From: Microbacteriaceae bacterium PS02067
GTDB taxonomy: Bacteria > Actinomycetota > Actinomycetes > Actinomycetales > Microbacteriaceae
Assembly: GCA_029960085.1 (NCBI GenBank)
Contig: JASCPG010000033.1
Span: 1-35,779 of the forward strand
DNA: 35,779 bases
Reading direction: 5' to 3'
Part shown: positions 27,719 through 35,779 of the stretch, one piece after another
Numbering within the stretch: the first letter of the stretch is position 1
Layout of the letters: each line of letters begins with the position of its first letter
Made by a program: the position numbers and the translations under genes
The notes under the pieces: generated by a model
Told to the model about the DNA's origin: nothing
The model's input: the letters and a program-made list of their open reading frames with translations, nothing else
Databases searched by the model: none

Positions 27719-27757
27719 CGAGAGAGGGACCGACCCACTGGGCCGGTCCCTCTCTCG
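27719..27757. terminator. Bidirectional terminator between mobilization and transfer operons
   Basis: CGAGAGAGGGACCG (27719-27732) and CGGTCCCTCTCTCG (27744-27757) form a perfect 14-bp stem with an 11-base loop, ending 9 bases before the stop of the converging DUF4913 gene. The T content outside is low on both sides. Confidence 0.92.
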
Positions 27758-27765
27758 TTGTGCGC

Positions 27766-28527
27766 TCAGACGCCCGTAGGCGGCTCCTCGCGCAGGTCCG
27801 GGTACAAACCCTCCGGCGGTGCCGTGTACGGCAGCTCAGCGCCCTTGTCGCTGTCGTTCGTGTTGACCCGGTTCTCTCCCATGCCGGCGGCCGCGAACGG
27901 GCCGTGAGGGTCGAGCAGCACGCTCATGTGGTGCTCGGCGTGATCGCGGAACCAGACGCTCATCCCCGTTGTCGGATCGAGGCGCAGATGCTCCCACGCC
28001 CGCCACAGAGCGTCGAGGCGAATCACGGCCTCCGGGTAGTTCCACCAGTCGGCCGCCCACACGCTGCGCTCCCCGTCGACGCGGCGACGGTAGTTCTTCA
28101 CCAGGTACTCGCGCACGAACTCGTCGACCGAGCCGTAGTACAGCGTCGGCTCCGCGTCGGCCGGCTCCTCCTCGTCGAGGGCGTCCATCGCGTCGGCCAC
28201 GGCGCGACGCGCGGCCGTGGCCGCTTGCGCTTGCAGCTCCTCGACCACCGTCGGGTCCAGCACCTCGTCTACTTCAGCCGCGACGGCATCCTTCACCGCG
28301 CCCGTGATCGCCTTCTGCACCACGGCGCGAATCGCCGGAGCGGCGAGGTTCGTCGCGACGTCGGCAATGTCGATCCCGAACAGCCGGCCGGGCTCACGCT
28401 CCGGCAGCTCCGGCAACTCGGCGTCGTCGGGGACGTCGCGCGGGTCGGGCTCGTCGCCCTCGTCCAGCTCGAACGGCTGCGCCTCGATTCCCTCGTCAGC
28501 GGGAGCGTCGCCCCAGTTGTCACTCAT
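27766..28527 (-). CDS. DUF4913 protein, last gene of the transfer operon
   Basis: 253 residues. N-terminal 50 residues are very acidic and Pro-rich; the middle is helical (IRAVVQKAITGAVKDAVAAEVDEVLDPTVVEEL). Residues 128-210 (YYGSVDEFVREYLVKNYRRR then WAADWWNYPEAVIRLDALWRAWEHLRLDP and WFRDHAEHHMSVLL) are the DUF4913 domain, conserved in actinobacterial conjugative elements; the W-H-x-H residues suggest metal binding. Function unknown. Its ATG overlaps the stop of the coupling-protein gene (TGATG). Confidence 0.9.
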   Translation of the reverse strand: MSDNWGDAPADEGIEAQPFELDEGDEPDPRDVPDDAELPELPEREPGRLFGIDIADVATNLAAPAIRAVVQKAITGAVKDAVAAEVDEVLDPTVVEELQAQAATAARRAVADAMDALDEEEPADAEPTLYYGSVDEFVREYLVKNYRRRVDGERSVWAADWWNYPEAVIRLDALWRAWEHLRLDPTTGMSVWFRDHAEHHMSVLLDPHGPFAAAGMGENRVNTNDSDKGAELPYTAPPEGLYPDLREEPPTGV

Positions 28528-30314
28528 CAGGCCGCACCGTTCCCGTCGACGGCGGCCGCGACCTCACGCACCGACTCCTGCGCCTCGACGATCGTCCGCG
28601 ACGCCTGCGGGTCGTGAGCTGCGATCGACGCCTTGACCTTCTCCGCGTGCGGGCCGGTCATCCACGGCTGCGTGCGAATGAGCGTCGGGCGGTTCCCCGA
28701 GGAGAGCACCACGGCGCGACCCTTCGGCATCGCGGCCAGGTCGGCCACGTCCAGGATGCGCTCACGGTGGAGCTGCTGATTCACGCTGCGCCCGCCACGG
28801 CCGGAGGACACCGACGACGCCTGACGGTCGTAGTCACCGATCAGCTTGGACAGGCTTTCCAGGAACGCATCTTCGGAGACACCGCCGCCGTAGACCTTCA
28901 CATTCGAGGCGCTCCACAGCTTGCGCATGCCCGAATCGCCCCACACGTCGACGCCCTGCGACCACGACTGCAGGATGGTCATCAGCACGATTCCGCGCGA
29001 GCCGTAGTGACTGTAGAGGTTCGGCAGCTCACGCCACCGGCAGACGTTCGCGGCCTCGTCGAGCACGCCCAGGAGAGGCACCGACAGGCGGCCGCCGGCA
29101 GACCCGGCGGCCAGCTCCTCCGCGGCCTCCACCACGGCGACCGTCAGCGCCGTCACGAGCGGGCCGGCGGTCCCGCGGCCCTCCTTGGAGAGCGAGTACA
29201 GGGTGCCGCCGTCACGCACGAACGCGGCCGGGTCGAACTGCGGGCGCAGATCGGGCTCACCCTGCGGGTTCACCCACGCGGCCACCTGGCGGTTGGTCAG
29301 GCACGACGCCATTTGCTGCGCCGTGCCGTAGATGCCGCCGCGCTGCTTCTCCGGGGCGGTGATGACACCGCGCACCTGGTCGGCCGTCAGGTCGTACCCA
29401 CCGCGACGGAGGATGCCGATCGGCTCCTCCTCCGTGGGGCGCGTCAGCCACCCGTAGACGTCGGTGATCGGACGCGAGTCGAGCGCGGCCGCGAGCAGGA
29501 GCCCCGCAAGGAGATCCTGCCCCGCGGGGTCAAAGTAGGCATCCGTCTTAGCTCCGGGGTCGCGTGAACCGGACGCGAAGTGATCGGCCAGCTTGGCCGC
29601 GCGCACCTCGTCAGTGACGTAGCTGAGCGGGTTCCACCACCACGTAGGTTGCTCGAGCGCGATCCCCTGGGGATCGAACACCCAGACCGGGCCGGCCTCC
29701 GCGCGCACGTCGCGCGTCGCGTCGACCACATCGCGCTTGTTCGAGGTCACGAGAACGCCCCCAGGAGCCTCCAGAATGGCCGGCACCGCCCGAGAGGTCG
29801 TCTTACCGGTGCGCGGCCCCCAGATGTCGATATGCATGTCCTCCCAGGTGCCGTAGAGCGGCATCTGGCCGAGCGTCTTACCGATCGGCACACCGAGTGA
29901 GCCAGTCACGCCGAGCCGGGTCGCCTGAGCCTGCGCGTTGCGCTTGCTCAGCCCCTCGACGTCCTTCCCGCGGCCCATGTACGAGCTGGCCCGGTCGACG
30001 CGCGTCCGCCCCTTCCGGTAGCGCACGACGCCGACGATCGCGAGCACCACGAGCGCGAGGACGATCGCCAACAGGACGATGACGATCCACGTCGCGGATG
30101 CCGGCCACGGCACTCGGCCGAGAATCACCCCGAGGGTGAACGCGAACGGGTCGGAGGGCAGCTCGACGCCGGTCCCGTCGAGCTGGTGGCCAAGGCGCAC
30201 CGCGACGTTGAGAACGACGATCGCAGCCACCGCCCCGAGAACCACGATCAGCAGCAGCAGCGTCTCACCGCCAAGGCCGCCGGGATCGCGGCGGCGGTTG
30301 TTGGGAGTGCTCAT
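28527..30314 (-). CDS. Type IV coupling protein (VirD4/TraG-like ATPase)
   Basis: 595 residues. Two N-terminal membrane helices (about 17-39 and 73-97), Walker A GPRTGKTT at 166-173, Walker B PLLGVLDEAANV around 413-424 (D419/E420), and a C-terminal TraM-recognition-like domain (YSHYGSRGIVLMTILQSWSQG, KLIGDYDR). It hands the relaxase-DNA complex to the secretion channel and pumps the strand. The start overlaps the VirB4-like stop (ATGA). Confidence 0.93.
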   Translation of the reverse strand: MSTPNNRRRDPGGLGGETLLLLIVVLGAVAAIVVLNVAVRLGHQLDGTGVELPSDPFAFTLGVILGRVPWPASATWIVIVLLAIVLALVVLAIVGVVRYRKGRTRVDRASSYMGRGKDVEGLSKRNAQAQATRLGVTGSLGVPIGKTLGQMPLYGTWEDMHIDIWGPRTGKTTSRAVPAILEAPGGVLVTSNKRDVVDATRDVRAEAGPVWVFDPQGIALEQPTWWWNPLSYVTDEVRAAKLADHFASGSRDPGAKTDAYFDPAGQDLLAGLLLAAALDSRPITDVYGWLTRPTEEEPIGILRRGGYDLTADQVRGVITAPEKQRGGIYGTAQQMASCLTNRQVAAWVNPQGEPDLRPQFDPAAFVRDGGTLYSLSKEGRGTAGPLVTALTVAVVEAAEELAAGSAGGRLSVPLLGVLDEAANVCRWRELPNLYSHYGSRGIVLMTILQSWSQGVDVWGDSGMRKLWSASNVKVYGGGVSEDAFLESLSKLIGDYDRQASSVSSGRGGRSVNQQLHRERILDVADLAAMPKGRAVVLSSGNRPTLIRTQPWMTGPHAEKVKASIAAHDPQASRTIVEAQESVREVAAAVDGNGAA

Positions 30315-31942
30315 GACACCCTCTCCTCGTGCTCCTCGACCAGCTCCTCGACGACGTGCAGCGCGCGCCGTCCGGTGCGGGACTGTTCGTACCAGCGCTG
30401 ATTCGTGTCACGGATCGAGCGCTCAGCCTCCGTCAACCGAACCTCGACCGGGATGCCCGGTCGCGTGCCGACCTTGACGAGGAACTTCCCGCGGCCGGGA
30501 GGGTCGACCTCGCGGCCCGATGCGGCGTCCCACGCGGGCGGGTCCTGCCAACCGGTCAGAAGCTCTTGCTCGGCCTCCGAGAACGGGATGACCGACGTCA
30601 GCTCCGGCATTTCGGTGTACGGCAGACCCGCGCACATGACCATGCCGGCGCGCTCGACGAAGCCCTTCGCCTTCAAGCGGTCCTCCTCCGGGAGGGCGCT
30701 CAGGTCGGCCATCGTGTGCGAAATCATGGCCGTACCGACACCCACCTGACGGTTCAGGCGGGTGAGGAAGTCGACGCGATCGACGATGCCGTTACCGGCG
30801 CGCAGCGCACGCCACAGCTCATCCATGATGACGAAGTAGTGCCGGCGGGGTTCCAGGCCGGCATCCGCGAGGACGTTCGCGATGTTTACCGTCGCGAATC
30901 CGTTCGACCAGCAGGCGAGCAGGGTCGCCGCGCGCAGATCGCCCTCAGCCTCACCGATGGCCGAAATGTCGTAGACCACCGGGCGGTCGAGCTTCATCGG
31001 GTTATCGGTCGGCTGGGAGAACATTTCGCCCAGGCGTCCACCGCGGGAGAGGCTGATAAGCGACGCTTCCAGCCCGCGGGTGATCCGCTGATACTCCGCG
31101 AAGTCGCCACGATCGACGGCCACCTGGCGCAGCTCCTCCGGCCCCTCCTGCACAACGCGCAGCAGATCGCCCAGGACCGGCACACCGTCGAAGTTCCGAT
31201 CGAGGTAGCGCAGCGCCTGGTCGACGATGGATTCCTCGACGTCGCTCGGAGGCGACTTGCGGAGGATCGTCAGCAGGGATGACACCATAGCCAGGCGGCG
31301 GCCGTGGGCGTCCTCCAAGACCTCGCCGGCCTCCTTCGAGAAACCGGCCTCAGTGAGCCGCTGTGCGGCCTCCTTCGCCTCGCCGGGGTCGAGCACGTTC
31401 AGGTGCCCGCGGCCACGGCCGAGGGTGATGACCTGGCCGCCGAGCGCGCGAATGACCTCCACGTAGTCGGGTCGAAGATCGCCCAGCACGAGCGGCTGCA
31501 CACCGTAGCCGGCGAGGCCGATCGCCATCCGAGCGACGGCCGTCGACTTGCCGAGGCCGGGCTTGCCGAGCACGAACAGTGACGGGTTGCTGATGAGCTT
31601 CGCGCGCTGGAACCACGAAATCGGGTCGCAGCAGAGCGTCGCCCCGGTGTGAATGTGGCGGCCGAGCGGGACACCCACCATCGGCGTGCCGGCGCCGATC
31701 GCGTAGGGCCACAGGCCGCACACTTGCAGCGTCGTCCCGCGCCACTCAGCCGGAGGCTGGATGAAGTTCGACATGCCGCCGCCAGGGCCGCTGTAGCCAC
31801 GAGAGGACAGCGCGCCGGCAGACGTCGACGAGCCCGCGTCGGTGCTCTTGCGCCCAAGGCGCACGAACAGGAGTGAGCCGACGGCCACGACAACGACGAG
31901 GCCGCCGAGGGCCGCGAGGGCAATCTGATCTGGGGTCATCAC
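30311..31942 (-). CDS. VirB4-like transfer ATPase (C-terminal ATPase half)
   Basis: 543 residues. One N-terminal membrane segment (8-28), then a VirB4/TraC-type ATPase: Walker A GKPGLGKST (126-134), a GRGRGHLNVLDPGE loop (175-188), Walker B HYFVIMDELWRAL (368-380), and SHTMADLSALPEE. It powers channel assembly and transport. It lacks the long N-terminal domain of standard VirB4 (about 800 residues in total); the upstream SCO6880-like gene probably supplies it as a separate chain. Confidence 0.9.
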   Translation of the reverse strand: MMTPDQIALAALGGLVVVVAVGSLLFVRLGRKSTDAGSSTSAGALSSRGYSGPGGGMSNFIQPPAEWRGTTLQVCGLWPYAIGAGTPMVGVPLGRHIHTGATLCCDPISWFQRAKLISNPSLFVLGKPGLGKSTAVARMAIGLAGYGVQPLVLGDLRPDYVEVIRALGGQVITLGRGRGHLNVLDPGEAKEAAQRLTEAGFSKEAGEVLEDAHGRRLAMVSSLLTILRKSPPSDVEESIVDQALRYLDRNFDGVPVLGDLLRVVQEGPEELRQVAVDRGDFAEYQRITRGLEASLISLSRGGRLGEMFSQPTDNPMKLDRPVVYDISAIGEAEGDLRAATLLACWSNGFATVNIANVLADAGLEPRRHYFVIMDELWRALRAGNGIVDRVDFLTRLNRQVGVGTAMISHTMADLSALPEEDRLKAKGFVERAGMVMCAGLPYTEMPELTSVIPFSEAEQELLTGWQDPPAWDAASGREVDPPGRGKFLVKVGTRPGIPVEVRLTEAERSIRDTNQRWYEQSRTGRRALHVVEELVEEHEERVS

Positions 31943-33450
31943 ACACGCTCCCTCAGTGCCGCGGGGACGGCCACGTGCTTGGTCAGCACTAGGCCCAGGG
32001 GCAGGGCGGCGGCGAATGCGCTGTCCTGGGAGCCGTAGACGGGACGGAGACGGAGACGTGCGGTCGCGCCGAGGTTGTCGACAGCGGCGCGCGCTTCGGC
32101 TTCCTTCACCGGGTCGATCACCGTCGCGGTGACGAGGATGCCGAAGTTGACCAGGCCAGCGCCCGATGCCTCCTCCGATTCCGTCGCCTGAGCCGAGCGC
32201 AGCGCGAGGGTGTCGCGTGCAGCCGGCTTGTTGGTCGACGTGGCCTTGAACTCCGCAGCTCGCACGTCCGACTGGACGAGGGTCGCGGCCCGTGCCGGGT
32301 CGATCGGCTTGTACAGGAGCGTCACGCGCTTACGGGCGATATCCCGGTGCGGAGCGAGCAGCCGGGCGAGGACTCCCGACTGCACGAGCCCGCGGGGCGC
32401 TTGCGTCATCGCCCAGGTGACCGACTTGGCCGAGTCGTGACGGTAGCTGTCCCATCCGGCCTGAGCCGCCGTCGGGCCGACGTCGCTCCACCGGAGGTCG
32501 GGCACGTCGCCGTCCGCGTGCGCGTCGTCGATCAGCGTCGCGGCCGCCGGGTCGTAGGCGACCCGGATCGTCTCGCACAGCTCTTGGGCCGAGAGCGGGT
32601 GAGCAGCGCCCGCGCCCGTCGCCTGCAATCCGGCCGTGAGGCCAGGCAGGCGAGCCGCGAGCTCGCGCGCCATTTCGTCGGGCTTGCGCACCTTGGCACC
32701 CTTCCGAGGAGCAGCAGCGAACGTGAGCGTGACGTACGCCTTCACCGTCGACGAGCCGGCCGGGTAGCTCAACACAACCTCACCCAGCATCGCCTTGGCG
32801 AAATCGGGGCCGTCGGGATCGGTGTTCGTCTCGACCTCACGGCGCAGCCGGCGTCCCGAGTCGGGAGCCGTCTCGATCGTCACCGCGGCAGCTTCCATGT
32901 TCGGCTCATCACCGAGGTTGCGCAGCCAGTGACCCCAGTCGGCCACCCACAGGTCGACTTGCTCCTGGTCGACGAGCGCCGCGCCGTCAGGCTCGGTCCC
33001 GATCACGATCGAATACGTCTTGGCGTGCGGGGAGTAGATCATCGCGAACGGCCGCGCGTAGGAGTCCTCATGCTCGGAGAGCTGAGTCTGCGCGCCGAGG
33101 CCGGGAAGCTGGTTCGTTCCCCAGTCGGAACGCCCCAGCGGGCCGGAGCGGTAGATGTTCGCCTTTCTCCGCTTGGTCGACGTCCACGCGACGCGGTTCG
33201 CGGCGCGCGAGAGGACGCTACGCCCGTCACCGTCGCGGATCGTCAGCAGCAAGATCAGCCCGCCGAACACCGCGGCCGTGACGAATGCCTCGATGATGCC
33301 CGTGGTCATCAGAACGACGATCACGATCAGCAACGCAACGAACATCAGGCCGGTGCCGACCGTGCCGAGCCCGAGAAGGCCCGGCGACGTCGGCTGACGC
33401 CAGTTCCCGTAGGTGCGGACGCCCCTACGGCTTGTCTCTACGGTTGCCAT
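31939..33450 (-). CDS. SCO6880-like transfer protein with two N-terminal membrane helices
   Basis: 503 residues. Membrane hairpin at about 24-70 (PrgI/VirB3-like in size), followed by a large cytoplasmic part with no nucleotide-binding loop. I recognise it as the SCO6880 family that precedes VirB4-like genes in actinobacterial plasmids. I infer that it corresponds to VirB3 plus the N-terminal domain of VirB4. The start ATG 33450 overlaps the stop of the VirB6-like gene (TGATG), and its end overlaps the VirB4-like start (ATGA). Confidence 0.83.
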   Translation of the reverse strand: MATVETSRRGVRTYGNWRQPTSPGLLGLGTVGTGLMFVALLIVIVVLMTTGIIEAFVTAAVFGGLILLLTIRDGDGRSVLSRAANRVAWTSTKRRKANIYRSGPLGRSDWGTNQLPGLGAQTQLSEHEDSYARPFAMIYSPHAKTYSIVIGTEPDGAALVDQEQVDLWVADWGHWLRNLGDEPNMEAAAVTIETAPDSGRRLRREVETNTDPDGPDFAKAMLGEVVLSYPAGSSTVKAYVTLTFAAAPRKGAKVRKPDEMARELAARLPGLTAGLQATGAGAAHPLSAQELCETIRVAYDPAAATLIDDAHADGDVPDLRWSDVGPTAAQAGWDSYRHDSAKSVTWAMTQAPRGLVQSGVLARLLAPHRDIARKRVTLLYKPIDPARAATLVQSDVRAAEFKATSTNKPAARDTLALRSAQATESEEASGAGLVNFGILVTATVIDPVKEAEARAAVDNLGATARLRLRPVYGSQDSAFAAALPLGLVLTKHVAVPAALRERV

Positions 33451-35102
33451 CAGCTCCCGCTCCCTTCACCTGTTGCTTGGTTACCAACGTCTCGGGCGGC
33501 CCCAGCGGCCGCCTGTCCTGCTTGTTTTGCAGCGCCGATCGCGACGCCGGCAGCCATGCCGATAGGCCCGCCAGCGGCGCCGGCCGCTGCACCCGCAGCA
33601 GCTCCACCACCGGCAGCAGCTCCACCGGCAGCAGCGCCACCCGCGGCAGCTCCACCGCCCGCAGACGCCGCAGCAGCACCCGTGCCGCCACCAGCAGCAC
33701 CCGAGGACGCCGCGGCTCCTGACGTAGCCCCACCGCCGCCACCAGCGCCGCTAGAAGCCTGCGCGGCCTGTGGTGCCGACTGACCGCCACCGCTGGCCCC
33801 AGACGGGCCGGTAGAGCCCGTGGAGCCAGACGAGCCGGTCGACCCGGAACTACCCGACGAGCCGCCACCGGAACCGGTCGCGAGGCGACCCATCGAGGCC
33901 GCACCGGTCGGGAGCGAGGCGAGAGCTGCGACGCCGAGAGCGCCGCCGGCACCGGCCGACATGGCCCCGACGAGCGGGGTCACGAACCGCATCAGAGCCG
34001 GCATCGCGAACAGCGCGAGCACCATCAGAATGAGGCCCGTCAGAACGGCGATGAAGCCCGATCCGTCGTCCTGGAACACGTTCGTTCCCGCGAGCTGGAA
34101 CGCCGCGGCGTAAACGATCGCGGCCGCCGGCTTGTAGAGGATGAAGGCGACCAGCCAGCCCACGTTCTTCTTGAACCAGCCCTTACCCATTTCGGTGTTG
34201 GTGGCCGCAGCCGACAGCGGCAGGATGCCCGTCAAGATGACGAGCATGCCGCCACGCGCGATCATCAGCACGATTTGGAAGGCCGTCGCAAGGATCGCGA
34301 TCAGTCCCAAGATGATGATGAGCAGTGCCCCGAGGCCACCAGCCGCGGGGTTCGTCGTGAGCGCGAGCAGCGTCGCGATGTTGTTCCCGAAGCAGGCCGT
34401 ATCCGTGCCGACGTCGCAGTTCAGCGCTCCGTTGAGGATCCACACGGAGAACGAGTCGAACGCCGCTACCAACAGGCCGACGATGGTCACGCCGGCACCA
34501 GCGACCACGATCAGAGTCAGGAGACTCTTGATCGTGTCTTTGCCCGGCTCCGCGCGCTGTTCCCACGCCATCCGAACGCCGCCGACAATGACGGACACCA
34601 CCGCGGCCGCGCCCATGTACCACCAGAGCGACGACTGCAGAAACAGCACCGCACCGCCCGCGCCTTGCGGCCCGTTCGGCAGGAGGCCCGACACGAGGGC
34701 TGTCGCACCGCTGATGAGGAAGATCGCGCCGAGCACGATGCCCATTCGGCCAGCGGCCTGGAAGCCCTCACCGTTGCGCATTCGCGTGGCGATGAGCGCC
34801 CCGAGAAGGATGATCGAGATTGCCGCGAGGGCGATCGCAATCCAGGTCACCCAGCCGAGCACCGTAATGATGCCGTCTGAGTTCGGAGCGGTGGCACCCG
34901 CGGCGATCGACGAGCCGCCGCCGGTCCCCGTCAGGTTCGGAGTCCCGACGTTCACCCACAGGGTGCCGAGCGAGGCTACGGCCTTGCCGAACGCTTCCAT
35001 GACCGCATCGGCCATGTTCTGGATCGCGTCACCAACGACGCTGTTCGCCCATTCCCCCGCCTTGCAGCTCAGGTCGAGCGGCGCGCATTCACTCGCGGCC
35101 AT
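33450..35102 (-). CDS. VirB6/TrbL-like polytopic channel protein
   Basis: 550 residues. An N-terminal region with two cysteines (CAPLDLSC) is followed by about seven to eight membrane helices between residues 78 and 385, typical of VirB6/TrbL. The last 150 residues are low-complexity Gly, Ala and Ser (runs of GGAAAG and SSGSTGS repeats), a flexible cytoplasmic or periplasmic tail. Residues 75-140 resemble the whole pilin-like protein. It starts three bases after the 250-aa gene stop. Repeats in the tail may cause copy-number differences among relatives. Confidence 0.88.
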   Translation of the reverse strand: MAASECAPLDLSCKAGEWANSVVGDAIQNMADAVMEAFGKAVASLGTLWVNVGTPNLTGTGGGSSIAAGATAPNSDGIITVLGWVTWIAIALAAISIILLGALIATRMRNGEGFQAAGRMGIVLGAIFLISGATALVSGLLPNGPQGAGGAVLFLQSSLWWYMGAAAVVSVIVGGVRMAWEQRAEPGKDTIKSLLTLIVVAGAGVTIVGLLVAAFDSFSVWILNGALNCDVGTDTACFGNNIATLLALTTNPAAGGLGALLIIILGLIAILATAFQIVLMIARGGMLVILTGILPLSAAATNTEMGKGWFKKNVGWLVAFILYKPAAAIVYAAAFQLAGTNVFQDDGSGFIAVLTGLILMVLALFAMPALMRFVTPLVGAMSAGAGGALGVAALASLPTGAASMGRLATGSGGGSSGSSGSTGSSGSTGSTGPSGASGGGQSAPQAAQASSGAGGGGGATSGAAASSGAAGGGTGAAAASAGGGAAAGGAAAGGAAAGGGAAAGAAAGAAGGPIGMAAGVAIGAAKQAGQAAAGAARDVGNQATGEGSGS

Positions 35103-35105
35103 GAT

Positions 35106-35779
35106 CTATTCCTCCGTCCAGCTCACGTAGCCCGACAGGTCGGGCAGTTGGGCGACGCGCGCCGGCTCCGACTTCGTGGCGTCGAGCTTCCAGTCACCAT
35201 CGGCCCACACGAGTTCGTAGACCGCCGAACCGGTCACGCTCTGCCCGTTGCTGCTACCGCGGAACGCGATATCCACACGAGCACTGTCGCCGTCGTACGC
35301 GAGCACCCGGAAGCCCGCGATGGATGCGCGCACATCAGAGGGTGCAGCCGCTCCATCAGCACTCAGGAGGGTGTCCCGGTAGGGGCCGTCCGTGAGCGCG
35401 TACTCGAGGAACGCCTGCCGCTGGTCGGCGGGCCCAAAGCCGATGATCGTCACGTTCGCTGCTGCGAACAGTGCGCCCTCCGGTGAGTGCTGGAAGCAGT
35501 ACGGGTAGCCCTCCGTGGCCGTCTTGCCTGGGCCGAACGTCGTCGACGTCGGGTAGGCGTAGACGTCCTGGAATTTCCATTCCGCAGCGGGCGCGGTCGT
35601 GACCGTGCCCGATAGCTTCTCGCCTCCCAGGCCACAGACACTAGCGCCGCCCGCAACCCCGGAAGGCTCCGGGGTTGGGGCGGCGCTAGTCGTGGCGCTG
35701 GACGACGGATCGGGCGCGGGCGGGCCGGCCTCGGTCCCGCGGTTCAGGTTGAGAACCGTCAAGACGATGGCCGTGCCGA
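35106..35779 (-). CDS. Single-pass transfer protein, C-terminal part (continues from 221)
   Basis: Residues 33-250 of the reconstructed protein. After the membrane anchor comes a Pro/Ser/Ala linker (about 40-70), then CGLGGEKLSG and a domain of about 165 residues ending DLSGYVSWTEE, with alternating strand and helix pattern and the segment AVYELVWADGDWKLD. This is the size and outline of VirB8/TcpC-type NTF2-like domains that sit outside the membrane in conjugation channels; I cannot confirm it. The true ATG is at 221; the apparent TTG start at 35762 is internal. Stop at 35106; the VirB6-like gene starts three bases on. Confidence 0.8.
   Translation of the reverse strand, partial: GTAIVLTVLNLNRGTEAGPPAPDPSSSATTSAAPTPEPSGVAGGASVCGLGGEKLSGTVTTAPAAEWKFQDVYAYPTSTTFGPGKTATEGYPYCFQHSPEGALFAAANVTIIGFGPADQRQAFLEYALTDGPYRDTLLSADGAAAPSDVRASIAGFRVLAYDGDSARVDIAFRGSSNGQSVTGSAVYELVWADGDWKLDATKSEPARVAQLPDLSGYVSWTEE
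35638..35779. repeat. Terminal redundancy, right copy
   Basis: Matches 1-142 as described for the left copy. The last six bases deviate from the left copy, where the left reading keeps the coding frame. Confidence 0.93.

Noticed and set aside
30329..31282. 317-codon plus-strand frame opposite the VirB4-like gene
   Set aside because: Antisense shadow without ribosome site; the opposite strand has Walker motifs.
32347..33783. 478-codon plus-strand frame opposite the SCO6880-like and VirB6-like genes
   Set aside because: It crosses two coupled genes and its Pro/Ala tail is the reverse reading of the Gly/Ala repeats.
33530..33870. Possible tandem DNA repeat array
   Set aside because: Short imperfect repeats explained by the Gly/Ala/Ser-rich tail of the VirB6-like protein; not an iteron or CRISPR array.
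1..35779. tRNA, rRNA, prophage structural genes or CRISPR arrays
   Set aside because: None could be recognised on either strand.

Overview
The window reads as one complete, circular, GC-rich actinobacterial plasmid opened at an arbitrary point. The first 142 bases repeat the last 142 bases at an offset of 35,637. Identity is high in the middle of the overlap and decays toward both contig tips, as expected from poor base calls. Joining the ends restores a gene cut by the break. High-GC codon use, frequent GTG starts, gene overlaps of a few bases, a mycobacterial-type SOS box, and DUF6668, DUF6349, DUF4913 and SCO6880-like proteins all point to Actinobacteria, most likely Microbacteriaceae (inference).

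Layout. (1) From 1155 leftwards, across the junction and on to 27766 on the minus strand, lies one tightly packed transfer operon: DUF6668 P-loop-like protein, VirB2-like small membrane protein, single-pass 250-residue protein, VirB6/TrbL-like channel protein, SCO6880-like protein, VirB4-like ATPase, VirD4/TraG-like coupling protein and DUF4913 protein. (2) Divergent from it (1309-5766) are a small helix-turn-helix regulator, a lipoprotein, a cell-wall hydrolase with transglycosylase-like and M23 parts, an EspI-like ParA ATPase, an FHA protein and a ribbon-helix-helix-like protein. Four phased CCCGAA repeats lie between the divergent operons. (3) 5.8-8.0 kb: a primase-polymerase-type replication protein behind a nested hairpin. 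(4) 8.1-13.9 kb: a maintenance/establishment block (ArdC anti-restriction, DUF6349, NrdH-like redoxin, SSB, ParA and a small ParB-like protein, several unknowns). Its genes share one palindromic site, AATA-N4-TATT, and it holds two copies of an inverted-repeat-bounded intergenic element. (5) 13.9-14.6 kb: an SOS-controlled small gene and a divergent small gene. (6) 14.6-21.4 kb: efflux/resistance cargo: DUF1345 membrane protein, TetR, a paired SMR efflux pump, an AI-2E-type permease, and an MFS exporter with its MerR regulator. A 1,937-bp IS5-type element carrying an aminoglycoside-phosphotransferase-like passenger gene splits the MFS gene. (7) 21.5-23.8 kb: a VbhA/Fic-type toxin-antitoxin pair, a 47-residue linker gene, a serine resolvase and two small minus-strand genes including an XRE-like regulator. 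(8) 24.0-27.7 kb: mobilization: a probable oriT, MobC-like accessory protein, relaxase and a coiled-coil protein, ending at a strong bidirectional terminator facing the transfer operon.

Together the genes describe a self-transmissible plasmid. Relaxase plus MobC would nick oriT, the coupling protein and VirB4-type engine would drive DNA through the VirB6/SCO6880 channel, and the lipoprotein and hydrolase would open the wall. ArdC and SSB would protect and coat incoming single strands, ParA/ParB, resolvase and the Fic module would keep the plasmid, and the cargo would export or inactivate toxic compounds. The least explained features are the shared-palindrome regulon with its two structured intergenic elements, the N-terminal domain shared by the EspI-like ATPase and the FHA protein, and the two-helix module shared by the pilin-like protein and the VirB6-like protein.
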